NCBI RefSeq assembly: GCF_018100925.1
Contig: NZ_JAGJEH010000007.1
Span: 62,001 to 126,000, forward strand
Direction: 5' to 3'
DNA from: Pseudoalteromonas luteoviolacea
GTDB taxonomy: Bacteria > Pseudomonadota > Gammaproteobacteria > Enterobacterales > Alteromonadaceae
Length of the DNA: 64,000 nt
Positions 1 through 8,772 of this stretch are shown piece after piece; position 1 is the first letter of the stretch, and each line of letters starts with the position of its first letter. The position numbers and the translations under genes are program-made. The notes below the pieces were generated by a model. That model was given only the letters and a program-made list of their open reading frames with translations. It searched no databases and had not been told where the DNA came from.

Positions 1-160
1 CCACCTCAAATTGACTAGATTATTTTGCCTGTCAGCCACTATGACATTGTCCATTCGGCTCATTTTTCATTGCATAGCTGCGGCTAGAAATTGAGAGTAA
101 AATAGTAAAGGTGGGGAGGTGTAGAACGCAGAAGCACCGACTAAACAAATATCTCGCTTT

Positions 161-189
161 GCAGTTAATCGACATGAGCGACTAACTGC
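161..189 (-). terminator. Hairpin downstream of the acetyltransferase gene
   Basis: Arms of 11 bases (161-171 and 179-189) pair with one A/C mismatch around a 7-base loop, 11 bases past the stop of the minus-strand acetyltransferase. There is no clear U-tract, so efficiency is uncertain. Bases 1-160 contain no supportable gene. Confidence 0.45.
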
Positions 190-199
190 TCATATCAGA

Positions 200-784
200 T
201 TAGTATTTTTCTAATTTTGCCAGCAGATTATTTTTGACCGCTGGCCATTCGTGCGCAAGTATTGAATACACTGCGGTGTCTCGAATTGAACCATCAGGCA
301 TAATTTGATGACTTCTTAGTACACCATCTAGTTTTGCGCCCAGCCTTTCTATGGCGGTGCGAGAAGCCTGATTGAAAAAGTGGGTTTTAAATTCTAATGA
401 CATCGCATCACGTGCATCAAAAAGGTGAGACATTAGTAAGTATTTACATTCTGTATTAACTGCTGTTCTTCTGACTGAATTCGAGTACCACGTATAGCCG
501 ATAGACGCCCGTTTATGGTTTTCTTTGACATCATAGAATCGAGTAGTGCCCACTATTTTATTGTCACTTTTGGTTTTGACTACGTAGGCCATTTCACCAT
601 GTTCCATATTGGCTAGCGCTTTATCAACATAAGAATACATGTCTTCAGGAGAAGGAACCGACGCATACCAAAGCCGCCAATTTTGTCCATCATTAACTGC
701 AGCAATTAGATCTTCACAGTGTGAACGTGCGATAGGCTCTAGTAATACAATCTCTCCTTCTATTGTTCCACTTGATAACCACAT
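200..784 (-). CDS. GNAT-family N-acetyltransferase, RimJ/RimL type
   Basis: A 194-residue protein with the layout of the RimJ/RimL-like acetyltransferases (Acetyltransf_3), which move an acetyl group from acetyl-CoA to an amine. The N-terminal strand reads EGEIVLLEPIARSHCEDL. The central IGYTWYSNSVRRTAVNTECK segment matches the family pattern in which a residue pair after the beta-4 strand binds the CoA pyrophosphate. The FNQASRTAIERLGAKLDGVLR stretch is the usual alpha-4/beta-6 region. The start is supported by AAGGAG seven bases before the ATG. It is a single-gene unit. The substrate cannot be told from sequence; relatives modify ribosomal protein N-termini, amino acids or antibiotics. Confidence 0.85.
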   Translation of the reverse strand: MWLSSGTIEGEIVLLEPIARSHCEDLIAAVNDGQNWRLWYASVPSPEDMYSYVDKALANMEHGEMAYVVKTKSDNKIVGTTRFYDVKENHKRASIGYTWYSNSVRRTAVNTECKYLLMSHLFDARDAMSLEFKTHFFNQASRTAIERLGAKLDGVLRSHQIMPDGSIRDTAVYSILAHEWPAVKNNLLAKLEKY

Positions 785-859
785 TTTTTATCTCCTTGAC
801 TCAATAAGTTAAGGAGAATTGTAAAGGAACTTCAAAAAATAAAAAGTGAAGATGTTTAC

Positions 860-1606
860 TCAGTCAATTTTTATGATTTTTCTCGTAATTTGCTTTTCTT
901 GAGATGGTGTCCAAGTGCGATAAACCTGCTCATAGCAGCTTAATTCGCCCTGTTCATTCAATTCATGGCAGGTAAAATGAGCTCCTGTATTTTGATAGCT
1001 TGTTTCGCTTCCTATTGCTGACCATTGATCTGCTAGCAATGAATCAAATTGATCACCTGAAGCGTCGTCTAGTATCCGCTTCATGTCTAATGTCGATACT
1101 CTAACAGCTAAGCTGTTCAACTCTCGCTTGCACAGCTTCACTCGATTTAAATTTTTCTCCAATACCACCTCACCTTCTCCAAGTTCGTGCTTATTTTCTA
1201 GTTCTTTTAAAAGAATGATTGAGAGGTCTCTGACGATGTGTGTCTGTATCAACTGGAACACACTCTCAGTTGAACACGCACCGGCTTTAGAAGCGACGTC
1301 CAAGATATGTAGCAGATCTTTGTCTGGCAGGCTATTTTGCGATAAACACATGCCGTATTGGGCATCATTTATAACCGTAAATTCAACTTTTTCATCATTT
1401 TGAATTGGCAGTGATGGAATTTCAATAGTAGGGAAACAGCTGGCAATGATGAACTGCTCAAAGCCCTCCACAAATGCTACCTGTAAATAACCAGATTCTA
1501 ATTGCTTGATATGTATAATATAGCTAGCCTCAACGTCAGCTCTAGGCTTACCGCATGACGCGTCTAGTTTATCTTTATAGTAAATACTGTATTGACCATC
1601 TTGCAT
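860..1606 (-). CDS. Hypothetical protein, 248 aa
   Basis: I do not recognise a family. The 248-residue product has no signal peptide or membrane segment and is probably cytoplasmic. It is rich in acidic and polar residues, has six or more scattered Cys (for example in DASCGK, IASCF, GACS, FTCHE, LSCYE) and a Leu-rich helical middle (HIVRDLSIILLKELENK). The start follows AGGGA eleven bases upstream. It lies 76 bases downstream of the acetyltransferase start in the same orientation but with its own ribosome binding site, so it could be the leading gene of a two-gene unit. Reading-frame length and a ribosome binding site support its being real; function is unknown. Confidence 0.7.
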   Translation of the reverse strand: MQDGQYSIYYKDKLDASCGKPRADVEASYIIHIKQLESGYLQVAFVEGFEQFIIASCFPTIEIPSLPIQNDEKVEFTVINDAQYGMCLSQNSLPDKDLLHILDVASKAGACSTESVFQLIQTHIVRDLSIILLKELENKHELGEGEVVLEKNLNRVKLCKRELNSLAVRVSTLDMKRILDDASGDQFDSLLADQWSAIGSETSYQNTGAHFTCHELNEQGELSCYEQVYRTWTPSQEKQITRKIIKID

Positions 1607-1804
1607 CGTAATTCCCTACTCATGCAGCCGCCGTCTTCAATATTCAACTCGATAATAATCGACAAAACTTTCCACATCAGAGCGGTGATATTGGCGTTAC
1701 AGAAGCTTCGCACTGATATCACAGTTATTTAACAATTTGAATATGATAGCTGCTGGATGTATTTTTAATTGTTATTGTTTAAGTATTAATCTAAAGCCAA
1801 ACAC

Positions 1805-1835
1805 CTAAAATGTAAATAATCAATTTACATTTTAG
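1805..1835. repeat. Perfect 13-bp inverted repeat
   Basis: Arms 1805-1817 (CTAAAATGTAAAT) and 1823-1835 pair perfectly around a 5-base loop. It sits in the 372-base gap (1607-1978) between two minus-strand genes, 144 bases past the stop of the upstream one. The stem is very AT-rich, so it may be an attenuator, operator or weak terminator. The rest of the gap shows nothing else I can support. Confidence 0.5.
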
Positions 1836-1978
1836 TATACTTAACCAGCTTCTAAACTTAGTTCAAGGAAGGATAGCGCACAGTGTATTTCGTTATACCT
1901 CAATCAAAGCAATATAACCTTATCCATTACCTTTTATTCGCAACTTAAACTATACACTCAAACAGCTGAATGCTTCAC

Positions 1979-2218
1979 TCAGTTTAGTAAAGCAAAACGC
2001 ATATTAAATACGCCCTCCGCGACCTCTTCTATCTCGATAGAAGCAGAATGGCGATACAAATTTAATTGAGTTAAAAGCCTAGTCCGATCTTCTACAGATG
2101 AAACATCTTCATCCAAAAGCAAAGTCGCATTGATAAAGTGCTTTTTTGATTCGGTATACTTGCGCGCCTCGTTGTCGCGTTCTTCGTATTCAATTTGTTC
2201 GATCAATTTATGGTCCAT
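1979..2218 (-). CDS. Hypothetical protein, 79 aa
   Basis: A 79-residue acidic protein without signal peptide or membrane segment. The N-terminal half is strongly charged (EQIEYEERDNEARKYTESKK) and probably helical. The C-terminal half (SIEIEEVAEGVFNMRFALLN) looks like beta strands. An AAAGA motif lies upstream of the ATG at reasonable spacing. No family is recognised. It stands alone between gaps of 372 and 652 bases. Because it is short and without homology evidence, the call rests on frame length and composition only. Confidence 0.5.
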   Translation of the reverse strand: MDHKLIEQIEYEERDNEARKYTESKKHFINATLLLDEDVSSVEDRTRLLTQLNLYRHSASIEIEEVAEGVFNMRFALLN

Positions 2219-2870
2219 AGCACATCTTTATTGCAAGTTATTTAACACTAATAACTATATAAAAGTCCTTGTAGCTCAACTATTACAAAGTATTACACGT
2301 GCGAACAATTTAGTCTACTCATCTAGCCTAGACAAATTACATAACTAATTCATCACGGGCGTACGCTGGCTTATAGCAAACATTTTTTGGTCTTTCCTAT
2401 CTACGTCTATAATGCATAAGACTTTTTAAGCTTCTGTTTTTGAACACAATTTAAATTTTATTAGTGTAGTTGACGACATGTACCTTCATCGCTCGGCGTG
2501 CCATATATATGTCCTTTTAACCGCAAAGAGTGGCCTCACTCATGAGTAACCATTTTTCCTAGACATAACCTAGCTTTTACGCCAAACGCTCACTGCGCTA
2601 CCACAACTCCACAAATCTATCAGGCACAAAACATAGAGCATTTACTCTCCCCCTAGGCCAAAAACTTCTCGTAGGCTTCTATTTTTAACTCCCTGCCAAT
2701 TTTAATTCAGATCAATCACATTTAGTGAACCTCAGTTATAAACACAATTAGTATTTGTCGAGTAAAACCCGTCTAACAAATAAAAAAAAGCTTGCCAACA
2801 CATTCTTTGAGAATAGAATACCCCACCAATAGAGCACAAGCTCTATATAACAAACTATTAAGGATGAATA
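2219..2870. other. Intergenic, 652 bases, no gene seen
   Basis: AT-rich spacer between divergently transcribed small genes. It must hold promoters for both. I find no convincing small gene, RNA gene or repeat. AAGGA six bases before the ATG at 2871 is the ribosome binding site of the next gene. Confidence 0.5.
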
Positions 2871-3185
2871 ATGAAAAAACTAATTACCTGCCTAATGGCA
2901 TTGTGTGCATTTAACGCCTCAGCAAATAGTGAAGACTTAAACGCTAAACTATTATCAAATAAGATTAAAATTGTTGCTTTTGGTAAAAGTGGTTGGGATG
3001 ACCGCTGGAGAGAGCCAACTTGTAGCATCACAAAAACAGACAAAGATGAATATGGCCGCCCTTATCTAACCAGTCACTATGATATGTGTAGATGCCAAAA
3101 TAGCATTGAAGCAAAATATTTGGTGGAAGACACAAGAGATAACCCTAAAGACGAATTAGTGATTTGCTATATAAATAATAACTAA
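2871..3185 (+). CDS. Small exported protein with Cys residues, 104 aa
   Basis: A 104-residue protein with a clear Sec signal peptide: MKKL, a short hydrophobic core, and a probable cleavage site after the FNASA segment (about residues 19-20). The mature part is about 85 residues with four Cys (EPTCSIT, DMCRCQN, VICYINN), compatible with disulfides in the periplasm or outside the cell. AAGGA lies six bases before the start. No family is recognised. Two hairpins follow the stop, so it is probably a monocistronic unit. Confidence 0.7.
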   Translation: MKKLITCLMALCAFNASANSEDLNAKLLSNKIKIVAFGKSGWDDRWREPTCSITKTDKDEYGRPYLTSHYDMCRCQNSIEAKYLVEDTRDNPKDELVICYINNN

Positions 3186-3197
3186 ACGATAGAAGTT

Positions 3198-3257
3198 AAG
3201 GTCAGTTATACCTCTGACCTTATATAAAGAAGTCGACCTTATAGCGAGGTCAACTTC
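3198..3257 (+). terminator. Two tandem hairpins after the small exported protein
   Basis: First hairpin: AAGGTCAG (3198-3205) pairs with CTGACCTT (3214-3221). Second: arms near 3230-3240 and 3247-3257 pair with one mismatch. Both share the GGTCA/TGACC core, so the pair may have arisen by duplication. The likely role is termination for the gene ending at 3185. Confidence 0.5.
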
Positions 3258-3444
3258 CTACTTTTTAAACATCTACTGAATACAGCAAGTATTTAAAAGC
3301 CCCCACCCTAAGTAGAGTCGAAAGTTGAACGGAATTTTATATTGCAAAGAAACAAGCACAGGGTAGAAAAATTACCACGCCCTCCACACTAATGTTACAA
3401 TGTAACGCTATTTACGACTTTCATTTTTATTTATAGGTATTTAA

Positions 3445-3855
3445 ATGGCACCTTTGCAGCTAGAAACATACATCAAATACAGCAAATTTGTCGCTTTGTT
3501 AGCGATTTTGATCAGCATTGTCGCTTGGACTGTTGAACTGACCGGCATCGTATATGTTTGCCCTTATTGTAGAGCACAGCGAACTGCCATTGGTCTTTTA
3601 GGGTTGCTGTTGATCCTTCCCAGTGCATCTCATTGGCTCTCCAAATACGCTGCGCTTGTTATTGGTTTTTTTGGCGCGGTTGTCGCTGCAAATCAGCACT
3701 TTATGGGCTGGAAGAAAATCTCAGCAGGCACTTTCAAGTTTCATGAGCACATTGCTATGGACCCATTTATTTTATCGGGTTTGGCAATGACAGGTATTAT
3801 TGGTTTAGTGTTTTTGCATTTAAAACAAGTTAAACCGAATAAAACAAATGGATAG
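3445..3855 (+). CDS. Short DsbB-like membrane protein with one CPYC motif
   Basis: A 136-residue integral membrane protein with four predicted hydrophobic segments (about residues 12-32, 45-62, 68-86 and 107-125). Its first loop reads VYVCPYCRAQRTAIG, which matches the DsbB region where a CxxC pair at the periplasmic face precedes an Arg that contacts quinone. DsbB re-oxidises DsbA using ubiquinone. This protein lacks the second periplasmic Cys pair that DsbB uses to attack DsbA: C39 and C42 in CPYC are its only cysteines. It is also shorter than E. coli DsbB (about 176 residues). It may therefore be a divergent thiol-quinone carrier rather than a true DsbB. The start has AGG upstream; a hairpin separates it from the convergent next gene. 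Confidence 0.65.
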   Translation: MAPLQLETYIKYSKFVALLAILISIVAWTVELTGIVYVCPYCRAQRTAIGLLGLLLILPSASHWLSKYAALVIGFFGAVVAANQHFMGWKKISAGTFKFHEHIAMDPFILSGLAMTGIIGLVFLHLKQVKPNKTNG

Positions 3856-3885
3856 CTAAACCTGCCCCATTGATCCAAGCTTTAC

Positions 3886-3909
3886 GTCAGCACTGCATCG
3901 AGTGCTGAC
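3886..3909. terminator. Hairpin between convergent genes
   Basis: GTCAGCACT (3886-3894) pairs perfectly with AGTGCTGAC (3901-3909) around GCATCG. It sits between the converging stops at 3855 and 3922, which fits a shared bidirectional terminator, though U-tracts are short. Confidence 0.55.
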
Positions 3910-3921
3910 TTGACCAGATCA

Positions 3922-4389
3922 CTACAACCCATATACGCAGGGGTTTCTCCCGTCTTGCCGTATCAACTCTTTCAGCTCTTTTTTATAGGCTTGGTCTGCA
4001 TCGTCATTATGCCAATACCACTTCCCAAATAATTCTACTGCAAAGCGCATTAATTTAGCTTTAGTATCTCCGACACCTGATTCACATAGCATAGAATAAA
4101 ATAGCGCATCAGCTGCAGCTCTCTCTATCTCATGGGTATGATAGAGCCAATCATGTACTAACGCAGCTTTCATATATCTAGGATTAAATGGGGTCCCTAC
4201 TATGTGATAGGCCAATATGGGAATACTTGCGCCATCATATTGGAAGAACTTGGGTACCCAACGAACCTGACCGTTATGTTCATAAGGAAAGTCATCCACA
4301 AGTTCATAAGCATTATCTAATTTATTTGAATGTGTCACGATCACTGGCTTAAGGTTGAGTGCTTTCACGATCTTTGCCCAGAAAAACAA
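3922..4389 (-). CDS. DUF1353 family protein
   Basis: A 155-residue protein with the DUF1353 signature: a Tyr-rich start, VRWVPKFFQYDGASIPIL (the family's VP.GF.TDGAS.P element) and later AALVHDWLYHT (the HDxLY element), followed by a helical C-terminus with FGKWYWHNDDADQAYKKEL. DUF1353 proteins occur in phages and bacterial genomes and have no settled function. The HDWLYH cluster and the GAS motif look like a metal or active site, which is inference. The frame begins with TTG at 4389; an in-frame stop lies just upstream and there is no ATG until well inside the conserved region. No prophage genes accompany it. Confidence 0.7.
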   Translation of the reverse strand: MFFWAKIVKALNLKPVIVTHSNKLDNAYELVDDFPYEHNGQVRWVPKFFQYDGASIPILAYHIVGTPFNPRYMKAALVHDWLYHTHEIERAAADALFYSMLCESGVGDTKAKLMRFAVELFGKWYWHNDDADQAYKKELKELIRQDGRNPCVYGL

Positions 4390-4480
4390 ACAGTGTGGTT
4401 ATTCAAGCATGTAATTATGTCAGTTTTGTTAGGTGAAAATAGGCTTTGGTGACGAAGCTTTCGGAAATATCATTAGTAAA

Positions 4481-4606
4481 ATGAACAAGCAACAAGAAAA
4501 ACTATGGCAACCCCGCCATGGAGTTGCCATAGTGGCCAAGCTGGCTTGTCCCTTATTCTTTTTATTAGTTGGGACATCATGCATCCTCGTACTGAAGGCT
4601 GCTTGA
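4481..4606 (+). CDS. Possible 41-aa single-pass membrane peptide, or a structured non-coding element
   Basis: An ATG frame of 41 codons encodes a basic/polar N-terminus followed by a hydrophobic helix (about residues 15-39, with FFLLVGTSCILVL). The ribosome binding site is weak. A perfect 10-bp inverted repeat (4502-4511 with 4523-4532) and a GTCCC/GGGAC pair lie inside the same segment, so it could equally be a structured RNA or a regulatory hairpin. It lies upstream of, and divergent from, the DUF1353 gene. The remainder of 4390-5218 is AT-rich and shows only a TTGGCC/GGCCAA inverted repeat at 4957-4974. Confidence 0.25.
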   Translation: MNKQQEKLWQPRHGVAIVAKLACPLFFLLVGTSCILVLKAA

Positions 4607-5218
4607 TATTAAGGGCGTGTTATTATTTTTTTATTACCCTGATTTCGCTGTAGCGCTAAGCCTCAACAAGGACCTATATTAGGTATTAAAACCGCCTAAT
4701 GTCAACGTAAAAATAACTTTAATGTTTGAAAAAGCTAATATTATTAATTTTTTTATTCTTGAACATTTATCGATATCAGATAGCGAGCATTTGACATATT
4801 ATGTCTTATGTTTCAAGCATAACAAAGTGCGTAAGCAATACTAGTATCTTAAAAAGACATTAACTCAGACAAAGTATATTTCAAGGCTATTGGCCATCAC
4901 AGCTCAAATAGCTAGGATTTAAAATTTGATTCACAGTTAGTCTATTAAGGTTATTTTTGGCCATTATCGGCCAATGTTCGAGTGCCACTTCCCTCCCGTC
5001 GCTGGCAAACCATATATTTGAAAAATATAACTATTAAAATCACCACATGTAAAAAATCTATCTCCTATTTCAGAGAGGCCGTTGCGTCGCTTCGATCATG
5101 CTAGTGCAAGTTTATTAAGTCCAAGTGTTATTTTCACAAAAAATATACATTTATATATGTATCGAGTTTATTTCAACATCATTCGAAACACGCTTTATAG
5201 AACATAAAAGGATGAAAC

Positions 5219-6874
5219 ATGTATAAGGTAAAATTGGCGCTTTTGTGCTTATCGGTATTTGGATACTCACAGGGTGTTGCTGCACACTCAAACACCTCTG
5301 AATATAATCGCTACGTTAATTTTAATTGGGGCGAATGCCCCGGCTCTTTTGCCACCCCTGATAAGCGCAACCTCTGTTCCTTTGCAAAAGTACCAGTTAA
5401 CTGGGACAAACCAAATGACAAACAAATAGATATTTTAGTTTCGAAATATCCTGCAAAAAGTAACCAACCCAAGGGCCAAATTTGGTTTCTACAAGGAGGG
5501 CCAGGCTATTCCGCAAGCTTTTACGCCCAGCACTACGACACGACACTTTCCCAATACACACAAGACTATGATTTATACATTCTTGAACACCGCGGTGTGG
5601 GCTGGTCAACACATTTAGAATGTCCAAACAAGCCAGATGGCGACTACCAACAATATCAACAGTCGTGCTATGACGCACTCCATCAGAAATGGGGCGACGA
5701 TTTATTTCACTTTAATACCACGGGTGCCGCGCAAGATTTAGCCTATTCTATCGACAAAAGCCGAGCGACAAACTGGTTGCCAAGCTACGTTTATGGCGCG
5801 TCATATGGAACGCTTTGGGCGCAACGTTTTACTCAAGTCGCACCGCAGGGCGCACAAGCGATTATTTTAGATTCCATCGTCCCATCTAAAGGGTTTAGTC
5901 TGGACTTATGGGATGAAAACTTTAACTATATCTTTAGTGGATTAGCTGAATACTGTAACGCGGATCCCTTGTGTCAAAGTAAACTTGGAAATGATTCAGA
6001 GCATACAATCAAAACATTGTTAAATAAGGTTTATTCGAACTCCCATTGTCCGCAGACCAAGTTCAATCAAGACTCATTGCAAGCACTATCCACATTACTC
6101 ATGATGCGCTCAATAGAGGGCGCGCTTATGCCGGCATATTACCGGCTAGCAAGGTGTAATAGTGACGATGTCATTGCCCTTAACAACCTACATCAATTCA
6201 TTTTTGAAGGTACTGGTCGTCAACTACTCGAGTTGCAGCCCAAACCTAAAAATGACTACTCTCAGGTATTATCCAGCCTCATCGTTCACAACGAAATAAG
6301 CCAAGAACATAGATCCCTTGAGGCGCGCCTCAACTACTGTAAGGATGCGGTATCTTGTATTCCTAAAGCACTGCTGTATAGCCGCTATATTCAAAAGGCC
6401 GTATGGGGAGACAAATATCGTAGCCAGTTTACCTATACTGACGTTCATCATTACATCCCGACACTCATGCTCAATGGTGATTTAGATCCGCAAACACCGC
6501 ATAGCTACGCGTACGACTTTATGCGGACTTTTACCAACGTAAACCAGCGTTACATTGAATTCCCACAAACCCCACATGCCGTAATCTTTGAATCCCCTGC
6601 TGATACAAATACAGGGAATAATTGTGGAGTTGATGTCATGCAAAGCTTTCTAAACAATATATGGCAACAGCCTAATACTGATTGCATTGCAAAATTACAT
6701 GGTCTCAATTTCAATCTACCAGCATTTGAAAGTACATTGCTGTTTGGAACCGAGAACGCCTACGATGGCAGTGCACAAGTTATGACATTGGATTCACTAA
6801 AAAGGCTACGAGATACGCACCCAGAGAAATTTTCGGCAGCCCGAGATACTTTAATGCGAGTATCAGATTTTTAG
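5219..6874 (+). CDS. Secreted alpha/beta-hydrolase peptidase, tripeptidyl aminopeptidase-like (S33)
   Basis: A 551-residue enzyme with a signal peptide (cleavage probably after the VAA at about residue 22). The alpha/beta-hydrolase domain shows the S33 oxyanion element LQGGPG (about 91-96), the EHRGVGWS strand after it, and the nucleophile elbow GASYG with Ser195. A late LNGDLDPQTP segment supplies the acid (Asp421 or Asp423) and QTPHAV supplies His453, which completes the triad. The C-terminal TAP-like region is the usual one for Streptomyces tripeptidyl aminopeptidase relatives. It probably trims N-terminal residues from peptides in the periplasm or medium. AAAGGA is six bases before the ATG. 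The gene is monocistronic and ends at a strong hairpin. Confidence 0.85.
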   Translation: MYKVKLALLCLSVFGYSQGVAAHSNTSEYNRYVNFNWGECPGSFATPDKRNLCSFAKVPVNWDKPNDKQIDILVSKYPAKSNQPKGQIWFLQGGPGYSASFYAQHYDTTLSQYTQDYDLYILEHRGVGWSTHLECPNKPDGDYQQYQQSCYDALHQKWGDDLFHFNTTGAAQDLAYSIDKSRATNWLPSYVYGASYGTLWAQRFTQVAPQGAQAIILDSIVPSKGFSLDLWDENFNYIFSGLAEYCNADPLCQSKLGNDSEHTIKTLLNKVYSNSHCPQTKFNQDSLQALSTLLMMRSIEGALMPAYYRLARCNSDDVIALNNLHQFIFEGTGRQLLELQPKPKNDYSQVLSSLIVHNEISQEHRSLEARLNYCKDAVSCIPKALLYSRYIQKAVWGDKYRSQFTYTDVHHYIPTLMLNGDLDPQTPHSYAYDFMRTFTNVNQRYIEFPQTPHAVIFESPADTNTGNNCGVDVMQSFLNNIWQQPNTDCIAKLHGLNFNLPAFESTLLFGTENAYDGSAQVMTLDSLKRLRDTHPEKFSAARDTLMRVSDF

Positions 6875-6888
6875 AATCTGGGCAGGTG

Positions 6889-6909
6889 AAGACGCCAATA
6901 TGGCGTCTT
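6889..6909. terminator. Terminator hairpin between convergent genes
   Basis: AAGACGCC (6889-6896) pairs with GGCGTCTT (6902-6909) around AATAT, followed by T residues on the plus strand. It separates the S33 peptidase from the convergent small-peptide gene. Confidence 0.7.
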
Positions 6910-6917
6910 TCGCTCTG

Positions 6918-7100
6918 TTAACAGCGACGTGAACCACAGGCACGGCAAGTTAAAGTTGCAGGGCACTTTTTGCCCGTAATATCACAGCCAAAATCTGAGT
7001 GAGCACGACCACCAGCCACTCTTGGTGTGTTTTGATTTTCTAGCTCGTTATTAAGCTGTGTAAGTTGTTTGAAGTTTCTTTTTTTCAATTTAAGTTTCAT
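6918..7100 (-). CDS. GG-leader small peptide, RiPP-like precursor with Cys-rich core
   Basis: A 60-residue peptide with two distinct halves. Residues 1-31 form a basic, polar leader that ends in VAGG (G30-G31). Residues 32-60 form a 29-residue core with five Cys and several basic residues. The leader is colinear, without gaps, with that of the 50-residue peptide at 23270: both start M-x-L, carry KK/KR-N at residues 6-9, K-x-L-T at 11-14, N-x-E-L at 17-20 and place AGG at 29-31. A double-Gly leader usually marks cleavage by a C39 peptidase or maturation of a ribosomally made natural product. No modifying enzyme or transporter lies nearby. AAGGAA precedes the ATG by about eight bases. Function is unknown. 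Confidence 0.65.
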   Translation of the reverse strand: MKLKLKKRNFKQLTQLNNELENQNTPRVAGGRAHSDFGCDITGKKCPATLTCRACGSRRC

Positions 7101-7300
7101 TTTTAATTTCCTTTTGTTTACTTTTTAATCCAAAAGCTACACTACCAGACAATTAACTGAGTCTCAATATAGGTAATAAATGCGTTCTTTGTTGTTATTT
7201 GGCGTTACAAATTTACCTCCGACTCATCGAATAAAACGTACTATATTTTCACATTCCCTTTATACTCTTTGGGTTGTGAGTAAAAAACGCGCGTATAAAA

Positions 7301-8722
7301 ATGAAAACTATCAACTTTGTAGCAAGTATCGTAGCGGCGCTGGGCGCCGCAATAAATCAAGCCTCGGCGAACGAAAATGTTGAGGACATATTTAAAAATA
7401 ACTGTGCTTCTTGTCACGGAGCTCAGTTACAAGGGGCTATGGCTGGCTCGCTGCTCGATACGCAGTGGATCACTGATGGCTCAGATAAAGCTTTAGCAAA
7501 CGCCATAAAAAATGGACTACTCGATCGCGGAATGCCTGCATTTGGGCATGCCTTAACTGAGCAAACTATTCGCACCTTGGTCGTGTATATTCGTGAAACA
7601 AGTTATAATGCCGACACTGCCAAACTCAAAACTCCCACTTTAAACAAGCAGTTCAAAACAAATCACCACAATGTAAATACTCGAGAGGTACTTTCTACCA
7701 AGGGTATTATTTGGGCTTTAGATTTTTTGCCTGATGGAAGCTTGATATATACACTTCGCCAAGGTGAGCTGTGGCATGTTGACGGCAAAGGAAATCGTAC
7801 ACACATTAAAAATACCCCCACAGTCTGGCATCGAGGGCAAGGTGGCATGCTCGATGTGCTTCCTGATCCTGATTATCAAAAAAATGGCTGGATATACCTG
7901 TCTTACAGTAAAAAAACAGGCAAAGACAAGGCTGGACGTGACATAGGGATCACAGCCATTGTTCGTGGAAAAATTAAAAACGGTAAATGGACAGAACAAC
8001 AGACCTTATTTGAAGCACCAAAACACACACATAAGAACCGAGGCTGGCACTTTGGTTCACGATTTACCATTGATGGGGAATACCTCTATTTTACCAACGG
8101 AGACGAAGGCCATCAGGATGATGCACAAGATCTGGCAACCCAAAATGGTAAGGTACATCGTATTTATAAAGACGGTCGAATTCCGAAAGACAATCCATTT
8201 TACAATAAAAAAGACAGCCTAAAAACAATCTGGACCTATGGCAACCGCAACCCACAAGGCTTAGTCAAACATCCTAAAACCAACCAAATTTGGTCAACAG
8301 AGCATGGCCCTAGAGGGGGTGATGAACTCAATTTGATCAGCAAGGGCGTGAACTACGGATGGCCAAAAACTACGTTTGGTATGAATTATGATGGCTCACC
8401 AATTACACCTCATACAGATCTACCCGGTATGCAATTACCCGTTCACCAGTGGACACCCTCTATCGCTGTTGCAGGCATGAACTTTTATACTGGTAGTCAG
8501 TTTAAACACTGGCAGGGGGACCTTTTTGTTGGCAGCCTAGCAAAAAAGCAACTGCACCGGATAAGATTCAAGGGCAATCAGGTAATTGAAGACGAAATAA
8601 TTTTAAAAGGGCTTGGTAGAATTAGGGACGTAGTGACTGCACCATCAGGTGAACTGTTTATTACTGTGAACGACCGTAATAGCAACACAAGCAAAATAGT
8701 TGCACTGAGTGCACAGAAGTAA
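7301..8722 (+). CDS. Cytochrome c / PQQ-type aldose sugar dehydrogenase fusion (GSDH family)
   Basis: A 473-residue exported protein. After a signal peptide (about 1-23) comes a small cytochrome c domain with heme motif CASCH (C35, C38, H39) and a later GMPAFG segment containing the axial Met. Residues of about 125-470 form a GSDH-type six-bladed beta-propeller, with family signatures HRGQGGMLDVLPDP, WHFGSRFTIDGEYLYFTNG, IWTYGNRNPQGLVKHP and STEHGPRGGDELN. These resemble soluble aldose sugar dehydrogenase (YliI), which binds PQQ and oxidises sugars in the periplasm. The fused heme would carry electrons away. No PQQ synthesis genes are in the window. The gene is monocistronic and ends at a hairpin. 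Confidence 0.85.
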   Translation: MKTINFVASIVAALGAAINQASANENVEDIFKNNCASCHGAQLQGAMAGSLLDTQWITDGSDKALANAIKNGLLDRGMPAFGHALTEQTIRTLVVYIRETSYNADTAKLKTPTLNKQFKTNHHNVNTREVLSTKGIIWALDFLPDGSLIYTLRQGELWHVDGKGNRTHIKNTPTVWHRGQGGMLDVLPDPDYQKNGWIYLSYSKKTGKDKAGRDIGITAIVRGKIKNGKWTEQQTLFEAPKHTHKNRGWHFGSRFTIDGEYLYFTNGDEGHQDDAQDLATQNGKVHRIYKDGRIPKDNPFYNKKDSLKTIWTYGNRNPQGLVKHPKTNQIWSTEHGPRGGDELNLISKGVNYGWPKTTFGMNYDGSPITPHTDLPGMQLPVHQWTPSIAVAGMNFYTGSQFKHWQGDLFVGSLAKKQLHRIRFKGNQVIEDEIILKGLGRIRDVVTAPSGELFITVNDRNSNTSKIVALSAQK

Positions 8723-8730
8723 CTATGCAT

Positions 8731-8760
8731 GGTAGCGGTGCTGCACAGCACGCTACCTTT
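8731..8760. terminator. Hairpin between convergent genes
   Basis: GGTAGCG (8731-8737) pairs with CGCTACC (8751-8757), with inner TGCT/AGCA pairing, then TTT. It serves the sugar dehydrogenase gene and probably the convergent chemoreceptor gene. Confidence 0.6.
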
Positions 8761-8772
8761 ATACCCTTCGAG

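Noticed and set aside
3922..4606. Prophage remnant suggested by DUF1353 and a small holin-like frame
   Set aside because: No other phage genes, integrase or attachment repeats nearby; both features also occur outside phages.
7180..7383. Short plus-strand frame before the sugar dehydrogenase
   Set aside because: It overlaps the dehydrogenase signal peptide in another frame and has no ribosome binding site or family features.
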